Translations under genes and position numbers: made by a program
Notes under the pieces: generated by a model
Told to the model about the DNA's origin: nothing
What the model saw: the letters and a program-made list of their open reading frames with translations, nothing else
Database searches by the model: none
Assembly: GCA_964617585.1 (NCBI GenBank)
Contig: CAZTXS010000010.1
Span: 1 to 56,542, forward strand
DNA from: UMGS1601 sp964617585
Lineage (GTDB): Bacteria > Bacillota > Clostridia > Oscillospirales > Ruminococcaceae
Direction of reading: 5' to 3'
DNA length: 56,542 nt
In this document: positions 40,893-50,289 of the stretch, piece after piece
Layout: each line of letters opens with the position of its first letter
How positions within the stretch are numbered: position 1 is the first letter of the stretch

Positions 40893-42311
40893 CTATTTAT
40901 CATTTTTTATAAATTTGTCTAAATCCTCGTTGAATTCTTTAAGCTCGCTGTCAATGGTTGCTGTGTATTTTTCACGAACCTGCGTCCATGTCAGCTGCGT
41001 GCCTGAATCATCGAATTTTCTCACCGAAGAATAAAGATACGGAATAAGAGCTTCTTTGGTTGCGTTTGTGGCTGCGTCGTCGTCTGAAAGTATAGTTGAA
41101 ATTCCATAACCGGGATCTATTACCTTTACAAATTCATCTGAGAAAACATCGACATATGTCGCCTGATATGCTTCTTCTGTCCAGTTAGGGTTATCAGTAA
41201 AGAATTTCTTTTTGGAGATTTCCTTATACTCATCCGCCGTTGAAGCAAGCTTGGAACATTCATACCAGCACTTTATAGCTTCTTTCTTGGTTGAACCCTT
41301 TACCCACATGTAAGCGTTAATGTCCATGGTAGCATATTTTGTATCGGTGTTAGGATCTCTCGGCATCGGAACAGCTCCCCATCTGTCGCCGCTTTGAGGA
41401 GAGTGTGATCCTGTTGAAGCCCAAGGCCCCATAGCGTAGAAAAGCACGTTGCTTTCGAAGGCGTCCGAAGCGCTTCCTATCCATGTTGAAAGGTCAAGAC
41501 CTTCTTTTGTCAGCTTATATAAAAATTCAGCCGCACGTTCAAGATCTGAGTTTTTAATATTATTAATATATTCTCCTGTTTCAGGGTCCTGTGTTATGAT
41601 CGTCTGACCTGTAGATTGGAATATAAACGAGTGATACCAACCGTTTATACCGAATCTTTCCTCATCTCCCTGAGCGTTTTCCTTATACTGCTTCATAATA
41701 TTGTAGAAAGCGTCCCAGTCCCATTCGTTATTTTTATATAACTCATACGGGTCGTCAAGTCCTTCTCTCTCAATAACGTCCATATCATAAGTCAGAGTGG
41801 AAAGAATACCGTATGTTATAGGAGCAACATAATGCTTTCCGTTTAGAACAAATTTTTCTGCGGTTTCCTTTACATCGGACCAGAGCGGAGAGTCAAAGTC
41901 AACTACGCTGTCGACAGACTGGAATCTTTCTTTTATGATTCCGGCAGGGAAGGTCATTTTTTGCTCATATGCAAATATATCCGGAGGAGTGTTAGCTAAT
42001 ATAAGTTCGGAAAGCTTGTCATATTTCTTAGCTGATCCTCCGCAGTTTATGTAATTGATTTTTCCGCCTTTATCCTCAAACAGAGAAACGTTAGTGTATT
42101 TTTCTTCGCTTCCCTCCGATGGGTTAAGGTCGTAATAAGAACACCAGTCAAGTGTATTTTCAGCGTCGTCAGGAATAGCTTCTATCTGATCGGCAGTAGG
42201 TACTTCAATAGATTCCTCATAAGACGAATCATTATTTTTGTCGCATCCCAAAACAGTAAAAGACATTCCGAGCGCCAGTATGACCGCTGTAATGCGTTTG
42301 ATTTGTTTCAT
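40893..42311 (-). CDS. Extracellular solute-binding lipoprotein (ABC sugar type), copy 1
   Basis: 472 residues. A lipoprotein signal peptide (MKQIKRITAVILALGMSFTVLGC) has lipobox VLGC with Cys23. The mature domain resembles family 1 solute-binding proteins for carbohydrates (LILANTPPDIFAYEQ, GKHYVAPITYGI, LYKNNEWDWDAFYNIM, FESNVLFYAMGPWAS). It is a clear paralogue of the next upstream gene, with many shared blocks. No permease or ATPase gene lies nearby, so it must use a transporter encoded elsewhere or act as a sensor. A terminator lies between the paralogues. Confidence 0.85.
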   Translation of the reverse strand: MKQIKRITAVILALGMSFTVLGCDKNNDSSYEESIEVPTADQIEAIPDDAENTLDWCSYYDLNPSEGSEEKYTNVSLFEDKGGKINYINCGGSAKKYDKLSELILANTPPDIFAYEQKMTFPAGIIKERFQSVDSVVDFDSPLWSDVKETAEKFVLNGKHYVAPITYGILSTLTYDMDVIEREGLDDPYELYKNNEWDWDAFYNIMKQYKENAQGDEERFGINGWYHSFIFQSTGQTIITQDPETGEYINNIKNSDLERAAEFLYKLTKEGLDLSTWIGSASDAFESNVLFYAMGPWASTGSHSPQSGDRWGAVPMPRDPNTDTKYATMDINAYMWVKGSTKKEAIKCWYECSKLASTADEYKEISKKKFFTDNPNWTEEAYQATYVDVFSDEFVKVIDPGYGISTILSDDDAATNATKEALIPYLYSSVRKFDDSGTQLTWTQVREKYTATIDSELKEFNEDLDKFIKNDK

Positions 42312-42392
42312 ACTATCTTCCTTTACATAATAATTTATATAGTAAAGATAACATATTTTAAGACGAAAGTCAATTAATTTTATTTAAATTAA

Positions 42393-42428
42393 ACAAAAAA
42401 CCGGGAGAGGATTACCTACTCCCGGTTT
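42393..42428 (-). terminator. Terminator between the two solute-binding genes
   Basis: On the minus strand AAACCGGGAG pairs with CTCCCGGTTT and is followed by a T-run. It separates the upstream paralogue from copy 1, perhaps allowing partial read-through. Confidence 0.8.
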
Positions 42429-42442
42429 GAACAAACTATAAG

Positions 42443-43879
42443 CTATTTATTTTCAGATAAAAACTTCTGATAGTTTTCATTGAATGTCTTTAACTCACTG
42501 TCGATAGTTGAGCTGTACTTTGTACGAATCTGCGACCATGTATACTGAGCGCCCGAATCGTAATCAGATAAAGTAGTTCCTGAATACATATATGAGTTGA
42601 TAGCCTGTTTTGTATCGTTGCTAGCGTTAGAGTCGTCTGAAATCTCAGTTGAGATGCCCGTACCCGGGTCAACCAACTGAACGAACTTGTCAGAGAATAC
42701 TTCTTCAAATGCCATCTGATACATATCTTCAGTCCAGTTAGGTGTGTTCTCAAAGAACTTTTGCTTGTTAGTTTCTATGTACTCATCGCTTGTTGCAGCA
42801 ACTCTGCAGCATTCAAACCAGCACTTCATAGCTTCTTTCTTTGTTGAACCTTCAATCCACATTACGTTAGTCGGAACAACAATGTCAAGCTGTCTGTAGT
42901 ATGTGTCTGAGTTAGGATCCTTTGGAATCGGTACGCACATCCACACATCTCCCGATTCAGGACCGTTGTTTGTTGTAGCAGCCCATCTTCCCATTGAATA
43001 GAAGAGAACATTGCTTTCAAACGCAGATTTAGCGTTTCCTATCCAGCCTGACATAATCAAACCGTCTTTTGTCAGATTGTACAGATAATCAGCAGCTCTT
43101 TCAAGATTAGCGTCCTTAGAGTTGTTTACATATGTATCTGTTTCTTCATCATACTTGATTATGGTAGTACCTGTTGTTGCGAAGATCGGCTCTGCAAACC
43201 AACCGTTTACTCCGTATCTCTCCTCGTCGCCCGTTGCGTTTGCAACATATGCTTCCATTATATCTCTGCAGGTATCCCAGTTCCACTCACCGTTCTGATA
43301 TAACACATATGGATCATCGAGTCCTTCGTCCTCAATTATTTTCGTGTCGTAGAACATGAGCGGCATAGTGTCGCCGTAGTCGGCGGGAGCAACATAGTGC
43401 TTGCCTCCGAGCGTATACTGATCTGCAACCGATTTCATACCGCTCCACATAGGAGAATCAAAGTCAACTATGTCGTCAACAGGCTGATAAATGCCTTTTA
43501 TAACGTTGTATGGATATGTCATTCTCTGAGCAAATGAAACCATATCCGGCGGCGTATTGGCAAGAATAAGTGATGAAAGCTTGTCGCTTAACTTAAAGGT
43601 GGTAGTTTGTATGTATTCAACCGTACCTCCCTTTTCGTTAAATAATGTCATTTGAACGCTCTTTTCCTTTGCGGAGTCGGAAGGGTTCAAGTCGCTTACT
43701 CCAAGATACTGAAGATTACTTTCCGCACTTTCCGGAATAGCTTCAATATCATCTGTTGAAGCAACCTTTACTTTGTCTTCATATGAAGAATCTTCGTCTG
43801 AGGAATTAGGGCATCCTGTCATTGCAACGGCGGTTGATAAAGCCAGTAATGCAGCAAGAAGTCTTTTTGTCAGCTTCAT
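42443..43879 (-). CDS. Extracellular solute-binding lipoprotein (ABC sugar type), copy 2
   Basis: 478 residues with lipoprotein signal MKLTKRLLAALLALSTAVAM-TGC (Cys22). It shares LILANTPPDM, VDFDSPMWSGMK, GGKHYVAPADYG, ERYGVNGWF, FESNVLFYSMGRWA and WIEGSTKKEAMKCW with copy 1, so the pair arose by tandem duplication. AAGGAGGT lies before ATG 43879. It has a strong promoter with two 11-bp direct repeats upstream. The codon pattern suggests good expression. The ligand is probably an oligosaccharide but cannot be read from sequence. Confidence 0.87.
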   Translation of the reverse strand: MKLTKRLLAALLALSTAVAMTGCPNSSDEDSSYEDKVKVASTDDIEAIPESAESNLQYLGVSDLNPSDSAKEKSVQMTLFNEKGGTVEYIQTTTFKLSDKLSSLILANTPPDMVSFAQRMTYPYNVIKGIYQPVDDIVDFDSPMWSGMKSVADQYTLGGKHYVAPADYGDTMPLMFYDTKIIEDEGLDDPYVLYQNGEWNWDTCRDIMEAYVANATGDEERYGVNGWFAEPIFATTGTTIIKYDEETDTYVNNSKDANLERAADYLYNLTKDGLIMSGWIGNAKSAFESNVLFYSMGRWAATTNNGPESGDVWMCVPIPKDPNSDTYYRQLDIVVPTNVMWIEGSTKKEAMKCWFECCRVAATSDEYIETNKQKFFENTPNWTEDMYQMAFEEVFSDKFVQLVDPGTGISTEISDDSNASNDTKQAINSYMYSGTTLSDYDSGAQYTWSQIRTKYSSTIDSELKTFNENYQKFLSENK

Positions 43880-43932
43880 TAAAATAAAACCTCCTTATAA
43901 ATATTTGTTGTGATCTCTCACACCATATGTTA

Positions 43933-43961
43933 ATTATATAATAAAAAATTCAAAGTGTCAA
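43933..43961 (-). promoter_or_regulatory. Promoter of the solute-binding protein genes
   Basis: On the minus strand: TTGACA (43961-43956), 17-bp spacer, TATAAT (43938-43933), both perfect. Confidence 0.85.
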
Positions 43962-43995
43962 TGAATTTTTTGCTCATATTTACTAAAATTAAGCG

Positions 43996-44057
43996 CCGTT
44001 TAGTACAAATAAAATTTTTTTGTAACATTAAACAAACTCTTTATATCCGTTTAGTAC
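43996..44057 (-). promoter_or_regulatory. Pair of 11-bp direct repeats upstream of the solute-binding promoter
   Basis: CCGTTTAGTAC occurs at 43996-44006 and 44047-44057, 51 bp (about five helical turns) apart. Both lie upstream of the -35 box. They fit activator or looping-repressor sites. The regulator is unknown. Confidence 0.5.
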
Positions 44058-44174
44058 GAAATGACGAAAATTCAAATATTTTTAAATTTATTAACCATGT
44101 GAAACTGAGAATTTATTTAGCGGATAATACTAATAGTATTTATGTTTAAACGAAAAAACTTAAAAATCTTTGGC

Positions 44175-44203
44175 TTGACAGTACCATATCATAGCGGTAT
44201 AAT
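44175..44203 (+). promoter_or_regulatory. copA promoter with a TACC/GGTA inverted repeat in the spacer
   Basis: TTGACA (44175-44180), 17-bp spacer, TATAAT (44198-44203). The spacer holds TACC-N10-GGTA, an inverted repeat that could be a metal-sensor operator such as CsoR. That last step is a guess. Confidence 0.75.
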
Positions 44204-44268
44204 AAGAATTAGCCAAGGCTAGTTGCATTTGATAAAGCAATAAAAGGTAGTTTTTGGAGGCAATGAAA

Positions 44269-46770
44269 ATGAAAAATAAATTTGCCGTTTCGGGTATGAC
44301 CTGTTCGGCGTGTTCCGCCAGGGTTGAGCGCGCGGTATCTAAGCTCAGCGGAATCAAAAGCGTTTCGGTCAATCTGCTGACGAATTCAATGACTGCCGAG
44401 TATGACGAGAGCTTGAGTACGGACGACGTCATAAACGCAGTGAAAAAAGCGGGTTACGGAGCCAATCTTTATGCTCCTGCCAAGCAGGCTTCGGGCAAAA
44501 TAAAAAGCGAAGCGGAAAAGAGTATGTTAAAAAGGCTTATATGGTCTGTTTGTCTTTTGATACCTCTTATGTATATATCGATGGGTCACATGATAGGACT
44601 TCCTGTTCCCGGGATATTTGCAGGGCATAAAAACGCATTCAATTTTGCATTTATTCAGCTTGTGTTCTGCATACCGATTATGATAATCAATTATAAATAC
44701 TTTACCGTCGGTTTTAAAAATCTGTTCAAGGGTTCTCCTAACATGGACAGCTTAATTGCAATAGGATCGACATCCGCATTTCTTTACGGAGTGTATGCAA
44801 TTATAAGAATAGCGATAGGCTTGAAAACGGGAGATATGGAAACTGTATCAAGCTTTCATATGGATCTTTATTTTGAATCAGCGGCAACAATTTTAACGCT
44901 TATAACCGTAGGAAAATTTTTAGAAACCAGATCGAAGTCCAAAACAAGCGAGGCTATTGACAGGCTTTTAAATCTTTCCCCCGAAAAAGCGGTGATAATT
45001 AAAGACGGAAAAGAAACCGAGGTTTTAGTCGAGGACATCAAAGCAGGTGATATAGTTTTAGCCAAAGCAGGTGAAAGAATAGCGGTTGACGGCGAAATTA
45101 TCGAGGGAAAAGCAAACCTGGATCAATCAGCGATTACGGGTGAGAGCGTTCCCGTTGCTAAGACTGTGGGAGAGAACGTAATTTCCGCAACTATGATAAA
45201 TAACGGCTTTATAAAATACAAAGCTACAAGAGTCGGAGAGAACACAACTCTTTCACAGATTATAAAGCTTGTTGAGGAGGCTTCCTCTTCAAAGGCGCCG
45301 ATCGCAAAAATCGCCGACAAGGTTTCGGGAGTTTTTGTTCCCGTTGTTATAGCTATAGCGATAATTGCTCTTGTTGTGTGGCTTTTGTGCGGAGCAAGCT
45401 TTGAATTTGCAATGAGTATTGCTATATCGGTGCTTGTCGTTTCATGTCCGTGCGCATTGGGTCTTGCGACGCCCGTCGCTATAATGGTAGGAACGGGGAA
45501 GTCGGCTCAGAACGGAATTTTAATAAAGTCGGGAGAAGCCTTGGAAACTCTCCACAACGTTACCGACGTCGTTCTTGATAAAACGGGAACTCTTACCGAG
45601 GGGAAGCCGGGAGTAACCGATGTTCTGACATATGGGATTGAAGAAGAAAGGCTGGTCAGCATAGCCGCAAGTATAGAAAAAATGAGCGAGCATCCTCTTG
45701 CCGACGCCGTTGTGAGAGAATGTGAGAGAAGAGAGCTTGATTTTGTAAGCGTAAATAATTTCAAGGCGGAGTTCGGAAAGGGCGTATACGGAGAAGCTGA
45801 CGGAAAAGGATATTATATCGGAAACAAAGCTTATTCAGAGGAAAATAATATAGATATTGAAAGCGCAAAAGACGATATTGAAAGAATATCGCTTTTGGGT
45901 AAAACTCCGCTTATTGCATCAGATGAAAAAAGCACCGTGGGAATTATATCGGTTGCTGATAAGATAAAACCTACAAGCTTTGACGCTGTAAAGCTTCTGA
46001 AGAAAAACGGAATAAAGGTTACAATGCTGACGGGCGACAATATAAACACTGCCGAAGCTGTAAGAAAGAAGCTTGAAATTGACAATGTTATAGCCAACGT
46101 ACTTCCGCAGGAAAAAGAGGGAGTCGTAGCTTCAATTCAGAAAAGCGGAAATAAGGTTGCCATGGTAGGCGACGGAATAAACGACGCTCCTGCGCTTGCG
46201 AGAGCTGATGTAGGCATAGCGATTGGAGCAGGCGTTGACATTGCTATTGAAAGCGCCGATGTTGTTCTGATGAAAAACGATATTCTGGACGTTTGTACGG
46301 CGATAGATTTAAGCCGTGCGGTAATAAAAAATATAAAGGAAAATCTGTTTTGGGCTTTCTTTTATAATACAGTGGGAATTCCTATAGCCGCCGGAGTGTT
46401 TTATCATGCGTTGGGGTTAAAGCTATCACCGATGTTTGCGGCGGCGGCAATGAGCCTTAGCAGCGTATGTGTTGTAACTAATGCTTTAAGGCTGAAATTT
46501 TTTAAGCCTAAAAGCCTTAATAATCATAAAGCAAAGGAGGAAAATGAAATGTTCGGTCATGTAAAATGCGATAAGACTTTAAAAGTTGAAGGAATGAGCT
46601 GTTCTCATTGTTCGGGAGCTGTTGAAGCCGCTCTTAACGCCATTGACGGAGTTAAGGCGGAAGTCAGTCTTAAAAAAGGTCTTGCGTATATCAGCCTGTC
46701 AAAGGATGTCGAAACAAGTACGCTTATTAAAGCCGTTGAGGATGCAGGCTATAAGGCGAGTGAAAAGTAA
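44269..46770 (+). CDS. copA: Copper-translocating P-type ATPase with N- and C-terminal HMA domains
   Basis: 833 residues from ATG 44269, eight bases after GGAGG. The N-terminal HMA domain has GMTCSACSARVE. Eight membrane helices, the TGES actuator, the transmembrane CPC copper site (VVSCPCALGLATPVA), the phosphorylation motif DKTGTLTEG and the hinge GDGINDAPALA follow. It exports Cu(I) from the cytoplasm. Unusually, a second HMA domain with GMSCSHCSGAVE is joined at the C-terminus after a short linker (NHKAKEENEMFGH). That linker contains a ribosome-binding site and start codon, see the next entry. Confidence 0.93.
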   Translation: MKNKFAVSGMTCSACSARVERAVSKLSGIKSVSVNLLTNSMTAEYDESLSTDDVINAVKKAGYGANLYAPAKQASGKIKSEAEKSMLKRLIWSVCLLIPLMYISMGHMIGLPVPGIFAGHKNAFNFAFIQLVFCIPIMIINYKYFTVGFKNLFKGSPNMDSLIAIGSTSAFLYGVYAIIRIAIGLKTGDMETVSSFHMDLYFESAATILTLITVGKFLETRSKSKTSEAIDRLLNLSPEKAVIIKDGKETEVLVEDIKAGDIVLAKAGERIAVDGEIIEGKANLDQSAITGESVPVAKTVGENVISATMINNGFIKYKATRVGENTTLSQIIKLVEEASSSKAPIAKIADKVSGVFVPVVIAIAIIALVVWLLCGASFEFAMSIAISVLVVSCPCALGLATPVAIMVGTGKSAQNGILIKSGEALETLHNVTDVVLDKTGTLTEGKPGVTDVLTYGIEEERLVSIAASIEKMSEHPLADAVVRECERRELDFVSVNNFKAEFGKGVYGEADGKGYYIGNKAYSEENNIDIESAKDDIERISLLGKTPLIASDEKSTVGIISVADKIKPTSFDAVKLLKKNGIKVTMLTGDNINTAEAVRKKLEIDNVIANVLPQEKEGVVASIQKSGNKVAMVGDGINDAPALARADVGIAIGAGVDIAIESADVVLMKNDILDVCTAIDLSRAVIKNIKENLFWAFFYNTVGIPIAAGVFYHALGLKLSPMFAAAAMSLSSVCVVTNALRLKFFKPKSLNNHKAKEENEMFGHVKCDKTLKVEGMSCSHCSGAVEAALNAIDGVKAEVSLKKGLAYISLSKDVETSTLIKAVEDAGYKASEK
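46549..46770 (+). CDS. copZ: Putative CopZ-like copper chaperone made from an internal start in copA
   Basis: The in-frame ATG at 46549 lies eight bases after AAAGGAGG (46533-46540), as strong a site as any in the window. It would give a 73-residue protein made only of the C-terminal HMA domain (TLKVEGMSCSHCSGAVEAAL, Cys-x-x-Cys). That is the size and content of a CopZ chaperone, which delivers Cu(I) to CopA. The sequence looks like a former copA-copZ pair whose intergenic stop codon was lost. Separate production is inference, and the domain is also encoded in full-length CopA. Confidence 0.55.
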   Translation: MFGHVKCDKTLKVEGMSCSHCSGAVEAALNAIDGVKAEVSLKKGLAYISLSKDVETSTLIKAVEDAGYKASEK

Positions 46771-46790
46771 GTGAAAACTTGTATTTGAAT

Positions 46791-46828
46791 AAAAGGACCT
46801 TTGCAAAGATAAGCGCAAAGGTCTTTTG
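46791..46828 (+). terminator. copA terminator
   Basis: AAAAGGACCTTTGC pairs with GCAAAGGTCTTTT, followed by GTTT. Confidence 0.85.
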
Positions 46829-46833
46829 TTTGC

Positions 46834-46862
46834 TTGAAAAGGAAAGTTTACTGTGTTATAAT
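46834..46862 (+). promoter_or_regulatory. Promoter of the serine hydrolase gene
   Basis: TTGAAA (46834-46839), 17-bp spacer, TATAAT (46857-46862) with TG two bases upstream. Confidence 0.65.
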
Positions 46863-46933
46863 TAATTAATATTTATTTTTGCCGTATAAACGGCGTAAAT
46901 ATAAATTTTATAATTGACGGGCGGCGGTAATAG

Positions 46934-48109
46934 TTGAATACAGAAAAGTTAAAATATATGTCTGATATAATAAATAAAGAGATTGAGGACGGATTTATTT
47001 CAGGGGCAAGCGCTGCTGTTGTAAAGAACGGCGAAGTCGTATTCAGGCAGGAATACGGATACGCCGACATAGAAAATCAGAAAAAGATGAAAAATGATAC
47101 GATTTTCAGACTTTTTTCCCTTACCAAACCGATAACTGCGGCAGCGGCTATGATTCTTTTTGAACGGGGATTGATTGACCTTGAAACCCCGGTCAAGAAT
47201 TACATAAGCGATTTTGAAAATATGAGCGTTATAAAAAACGGCGAGTATATTCCTGCAGACAAGGATATAACGCTTCATCATCTTTTGAATATGACTGCGG
47301 GCTTGGTTTACGGCGGCGACTGGTGCGAATCGGGCGCTGAAATGCAGAAGCTTTTTGACGAGCTCAAATCAAGAATGGCTCAGGGAGAGGAGATTTCTAC
47401 GCAGGAGATTGCTAAGCATATTGCTCGGAAACCTCTTATGTTTCACCCCGGAGAAAGCTGGACCTACGGAACCTGTGCCGACGTAATGGGAGCGGTTATA
47501 GAAAAGGTCAGCGGTATAAAGCTTTCTGAATTTCTTAAAAAGGAAATTTTCGATCCTCTTGAAATGTTTGACGCAGGTTTTTATATTCCTGAAGATAAGT
47601 ATGATAGGCTGGCTCAGATATATTATTATGACGATGCAGAAAAAAAATTAAAGGTGTTTGAGGATTTCCATCTGCTTCTTACCGATTACAGAAAACCTCC
47701 GGCGTTTGAATCGGGGGGCGCAGGACTTGTTTCCACTCCGGACGACTATATTAAGTTTGCGTTAATGCTGTTGAATAAAGGCGAATATCAGGGCAAAAGG
47801 ATTCTGGGAAGAAAGACGGTTGAATATATGACTGCCAATCAGATGACCGATTGGCAGATGCCTGCTCTTTATTACGGCGCTACCAAGGGCTACGGGTATG
47901 GAAATTATATGAGAGTTCTAACCGATAAGGCGGCGGCTTCGACCAACGCAAGCATAGGAGAATTCGGCTGGGACGGCTGGACGGGAGATTATGTTACTAT
48001 ATCTCCTGAGGATAATATGATATTCTTATATTTCATTCAGCGGTGCGGAGCAGGCTGCAATGAAACGACAAGAAAATTAAGACAAGTAGTTTACGGAGCA
48101 GTAAAATAG
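46934..48109 (+). CDS. Beta-lactamase-family serine hydrolase
   Basis: 391 residues, no signal peptide, so probably cytoplasmic. The class C beta-lactamase/esterase fold is shown by FSLTKPITAAAAM (Ser-x-x-Lys nucleophile near residue 63), YGTCADV (the Tyr-x-Asn equivalent) and FGWDGWTGDY near the C-terminus in place of the KTG-type motif. Family members are esterases, D-aminopeptidases or transpeptidase relatives. Real beta-lactamase activity is not expected without export. A TTG start at 46934 lacks a strong ribosome-binding site. It lies 31 bp before the M23 gene and is probably co-transcribed. Confidence 0.82.
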   Translation: MNTEKLKYMSDIINKEIEDGFISGASAAVVKNGEVVFRQEYGYADIENQKKMKNDTIFRLFSLTKPITAAAAMILFERGLIDLETPVKNYISDFENMSVIKNGEYIPADKDITLHHLLNMTAGLVYGGDWCESGAEMQKLFDELKSRMAQGEEISTQEIAKHIARKPLMFHPGESWTYGTCADVMGAVIEKVSGIKLSEFLKKEIFDPLEMFDAGFYIPEDKYDRLAQIYYYDDAEKKLKVFEDFHLLLTDYRKPPAFESGGAGLVSTPDDYIKFALMLLNKGEYQGKRILGRKTVEYMTANQMTDWQMPALYYGATKGYGYGNYMRVLTDKAAASTNASIGEFGWDGWTGDYVTISPEDNMIFLYFIQRCGAGCNETTRKLRQVVYGAVK

Positions 48110-48140
48110 AAATAAACCTAAATTAAACAGGAGAAATAAA

Positions 48141-50246
48141 ATGAGAATACAAAATAAGTTTGACAACAATATATTAAAAACTGCGATTCTGACCTTGATA
48201 CTGGCATTAATCTGCGTTTTTGTTCCTTTGGCTATTACATCTCATGCGGAAACGGCGGTGATTTCTCAAAAAATCGAATTAAGCCGCAGTAAATACAGCT
48301 TTGCAGAGGGAAAAACCGTTCAGATGTCAGCGTCTGTTAAACCGGATAATACGACTAACAAAGGTCTGAAGTATTCAAGCAGTGATGAAAGCGTTTGTAC
48401 GGTTGATGAAAACGGACTTCTTACAGGAGTTTCTTTCGGAAAAGCAGAGATTACAGTTTCGGCTGCGGACGGCGGAGCTGCGTCTGTTGTCTGCGAGGTC
48501 AATGTTTTACACGCTATCGACGAAAGCAATACCCAGATAAAAATGGATTCGGATACTTATACCTTTACAGGAAGCTATATCAGACCTCGGGTTCAAATCT
48601 ATTTCGGGGAAACTCTTCTCGTTCAGGATGAAGATTATGAGATAGTTTATTCGGATAATTTAAACGCTGGCGAAGCGAGTATAAAAATTTACGGTATAGG
48701 TGACTATTTCGGCGAGCTTGAAAAGAGCTTCATCATTAAACAGGCTGATATAAACGATGTTACTTTTGGCTCTATAGCAAATCAGACCTTTAGCGGCACC
48801 GCAATTAAGCCTGATATAGAAGCAAGTTTAGGAAGCTATAAACTAGAAAAAGAAGTTGATTATTCACTCAGCTATGAAAACAATATAAACAAGGGTACGG
48901 CTGAGGTTATAATTACTGCTAAAGGGAATTTTCAGGGACAGGTCAGAATCAGCTTCACTATCTCAGCGGCAAATATAAATCTTGATGTAACGATTCCGAG
49001 CGTTTCAAAGGTTACATATACGGGCGGAGAGCTTACTCCGTCGGTAAAACCGAGTATAGGCGGCTATAATCTTGTTCTGAACAAGGATTATACGGTAAGC
49101 TATTCAAACAATATAAATATAGGCTCGGCTTCAATAATAATTAAGGGCATAGGAAACGTAACGGGAACTAAAACCGTTAAATTTAAGATAGTGCCTTGCG
49201 CAAACAAGCTGATTTCATACAGCGGTTCTCTGAAAACCTCGCTGAAGCTTAAATGGAAAAAGAAGAGCGGAATAACGGGATATAAAATTTATATTTACGA
49301 CTCTTCAAAAAAAGATTATATAAGAAAGAAAACTATTTTAAGCGCAAATACCACGTCCTGTACGATAAAAGGTCTGAAAGCCGGCGGTACATATTATTTT
49401 AAAATAGCTTCATTTTGCAGAATAGACGGTGTGGATTACATTTCGTATTTGTCATCAGGCGCTCTTGCGGCTATGACCGTTCCGGCTGACTCTAAAGTTA
49501 TTCAGGCAATAGGTGAAAATCACTCGGCGACAATCAGGTGGAAGAAGATAAGCGGAGCAAACGGTTACATAATTTATCGATACAATAAAACCAAGAAAAA
49601 ATACGTCCGAATTGCAAAGGTAAAGGGAAATACAAAGTTTACATATAAGGATAAAAACTTAAAGAAATCAAAAACATACAAGTATAAGGTGAAAGCTTAT
49701 AAAACGTTGAAAGGCAAAACCTTGAAAGGAAAAGTTTCAAGCAAAAAATCTGTTTTAACTATATCGTTCAGATGGCCTGTTCCCGGATTTTATTATATAT
49801 CGCAAACCTATAATAACAAATCGAGTATGTACGCCTCGGGAAGCCATTCGGGAACGGATATAGCTTCAAACGGCAAGAGCATATTGGGAGCTAAAATTAT
49901 CGCAACAAAGGGAGGAATAGTAGACTCTGTAAACAAGAGCTGCAAGCATAATTACGGAAAAACTAAGTCCTGCGGCTGCGGAGGAGGCTTTGGAAATTAC
50001 GTTGTCGTGAGAAGCACTTTCAAAATTAACGGCAAAAAAGTGATTTTGCGTGTTATTTACGGTCATATGAGCAGCGTAAAGGTTAAAGTCGGACAGTATG
50101 TTTCATCAGGTCAGCTTCTCGGAACAGTCGGCTCTACAGGTTACTCGACAGGTCCTCATCTTCATTTTGAATTCAGATTACAGGACAGCCCGAGTTCAAA
50201 AATCAAGAAAAGACTTAATCCGCTGAATTATGTAAAGAAAAAATAA
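48141..50246 (+). CDS. Secreted multi-domain surface protein with M23 (LytM) peptidase domain
   Basis: 701 residues with AGGAG before ATG 48141. A signal segment (about 15-37) is followed by a bacterial Ig-like Big2 domain (about 45-125) and three beta-repeat units sharing the YTGGELTPSVKPSIGGYNLVL-like pattern. Two fibronectin-III-like units follow (each with ITGYKIYIYD or ANGYIIYRYNK), then the C-terminal M23 metallopeptidase domain. The zinc ligands are visible: HSGTDIAS near residue 570 and GPHLHFEFR near 672, plus IYGHMSSV. M23 enzymes cut peptidoglycan cross-links. The basic FN3 units probably bind the wall. Confidence 0.88.
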   Translation: MRIQNKFDNNILKTAILTLILALICVFVPLAITSHAETAVISQKIELSRSKYSFAEGKTVQMSASVKPDNTTNKGLKYSSSDESVCTVDENGLLTGVSFGKAEITVSAADGGAASVVCEVNVLHAIDESNTQIKMDSDTYTFTGSYIRPRVQIYFGETLLVQDEDYEIVYSDNLNAGEASIKIYGIGDYFGELEKSFIIKQADINDVTFGSIANQTFSGTAIKPDIEASLGSYKLEKEVDYSLSYENNINKGTAEVIITAKGNFQGQVRISFTISAANINLDVTIPSVSKVTYTGGELTPSVKPSIGGYNLVLNKDYTVSYSNNINIGSASIIIKGIGNVTGTKTVKFKIVPCANKLISYSGSLKTSLKLKWKKKSGITGYKIYIYDSSKKDYIRKKTILSANTTSCTIKGLKAGGTYYFKIASFCRIDGVDYISYLSSGALAAMTVPADSKVIQAIGENHSATIRWKKISGANGYIIYRYNKTKKKYVRIAKVKGNTKFTYKDKNLKKSKTYKYKVKAYKTLKGKTLKGKVSSKKSVLTISFRWPVPGFYYISQTYNNKSSMYASGSHSGTDIASNGKSILGAKIIATKGGIVDSVNKSCKHNYGKTKSCGCGGGFGNYVVVRSTFKINGKKVILRVIYGHMSSVKVKVGQYVSSGQLLGTVGSTGYSTGPHLHFEFRLQDSPSSKIKKRLNPLNYVKKK

Positions 50247-50251
50247 AGAAT

Positions 50252-50288
50252 AAGCCGCCTTGCAGTTTTAAAAAGCAGGACGGCTTTT
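50252..50288. terminator. Bidirectional terminator after the M23 gene
   Basis: AAGCCGCCTTGC pairs with GCAGGACGGCTT with one mismatch, followed by TTG/TTT on the plus strand, between converging genes. Confidence 0.75.
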
Positions 50289-50289
50289 G

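Noticed and set aside
40668..40922. Open frame of 84 codons after pckG
   Set aside because: It begins in a repeat copy, runs through two hairpins and the shared terminator, and has no ribosome-binding site.
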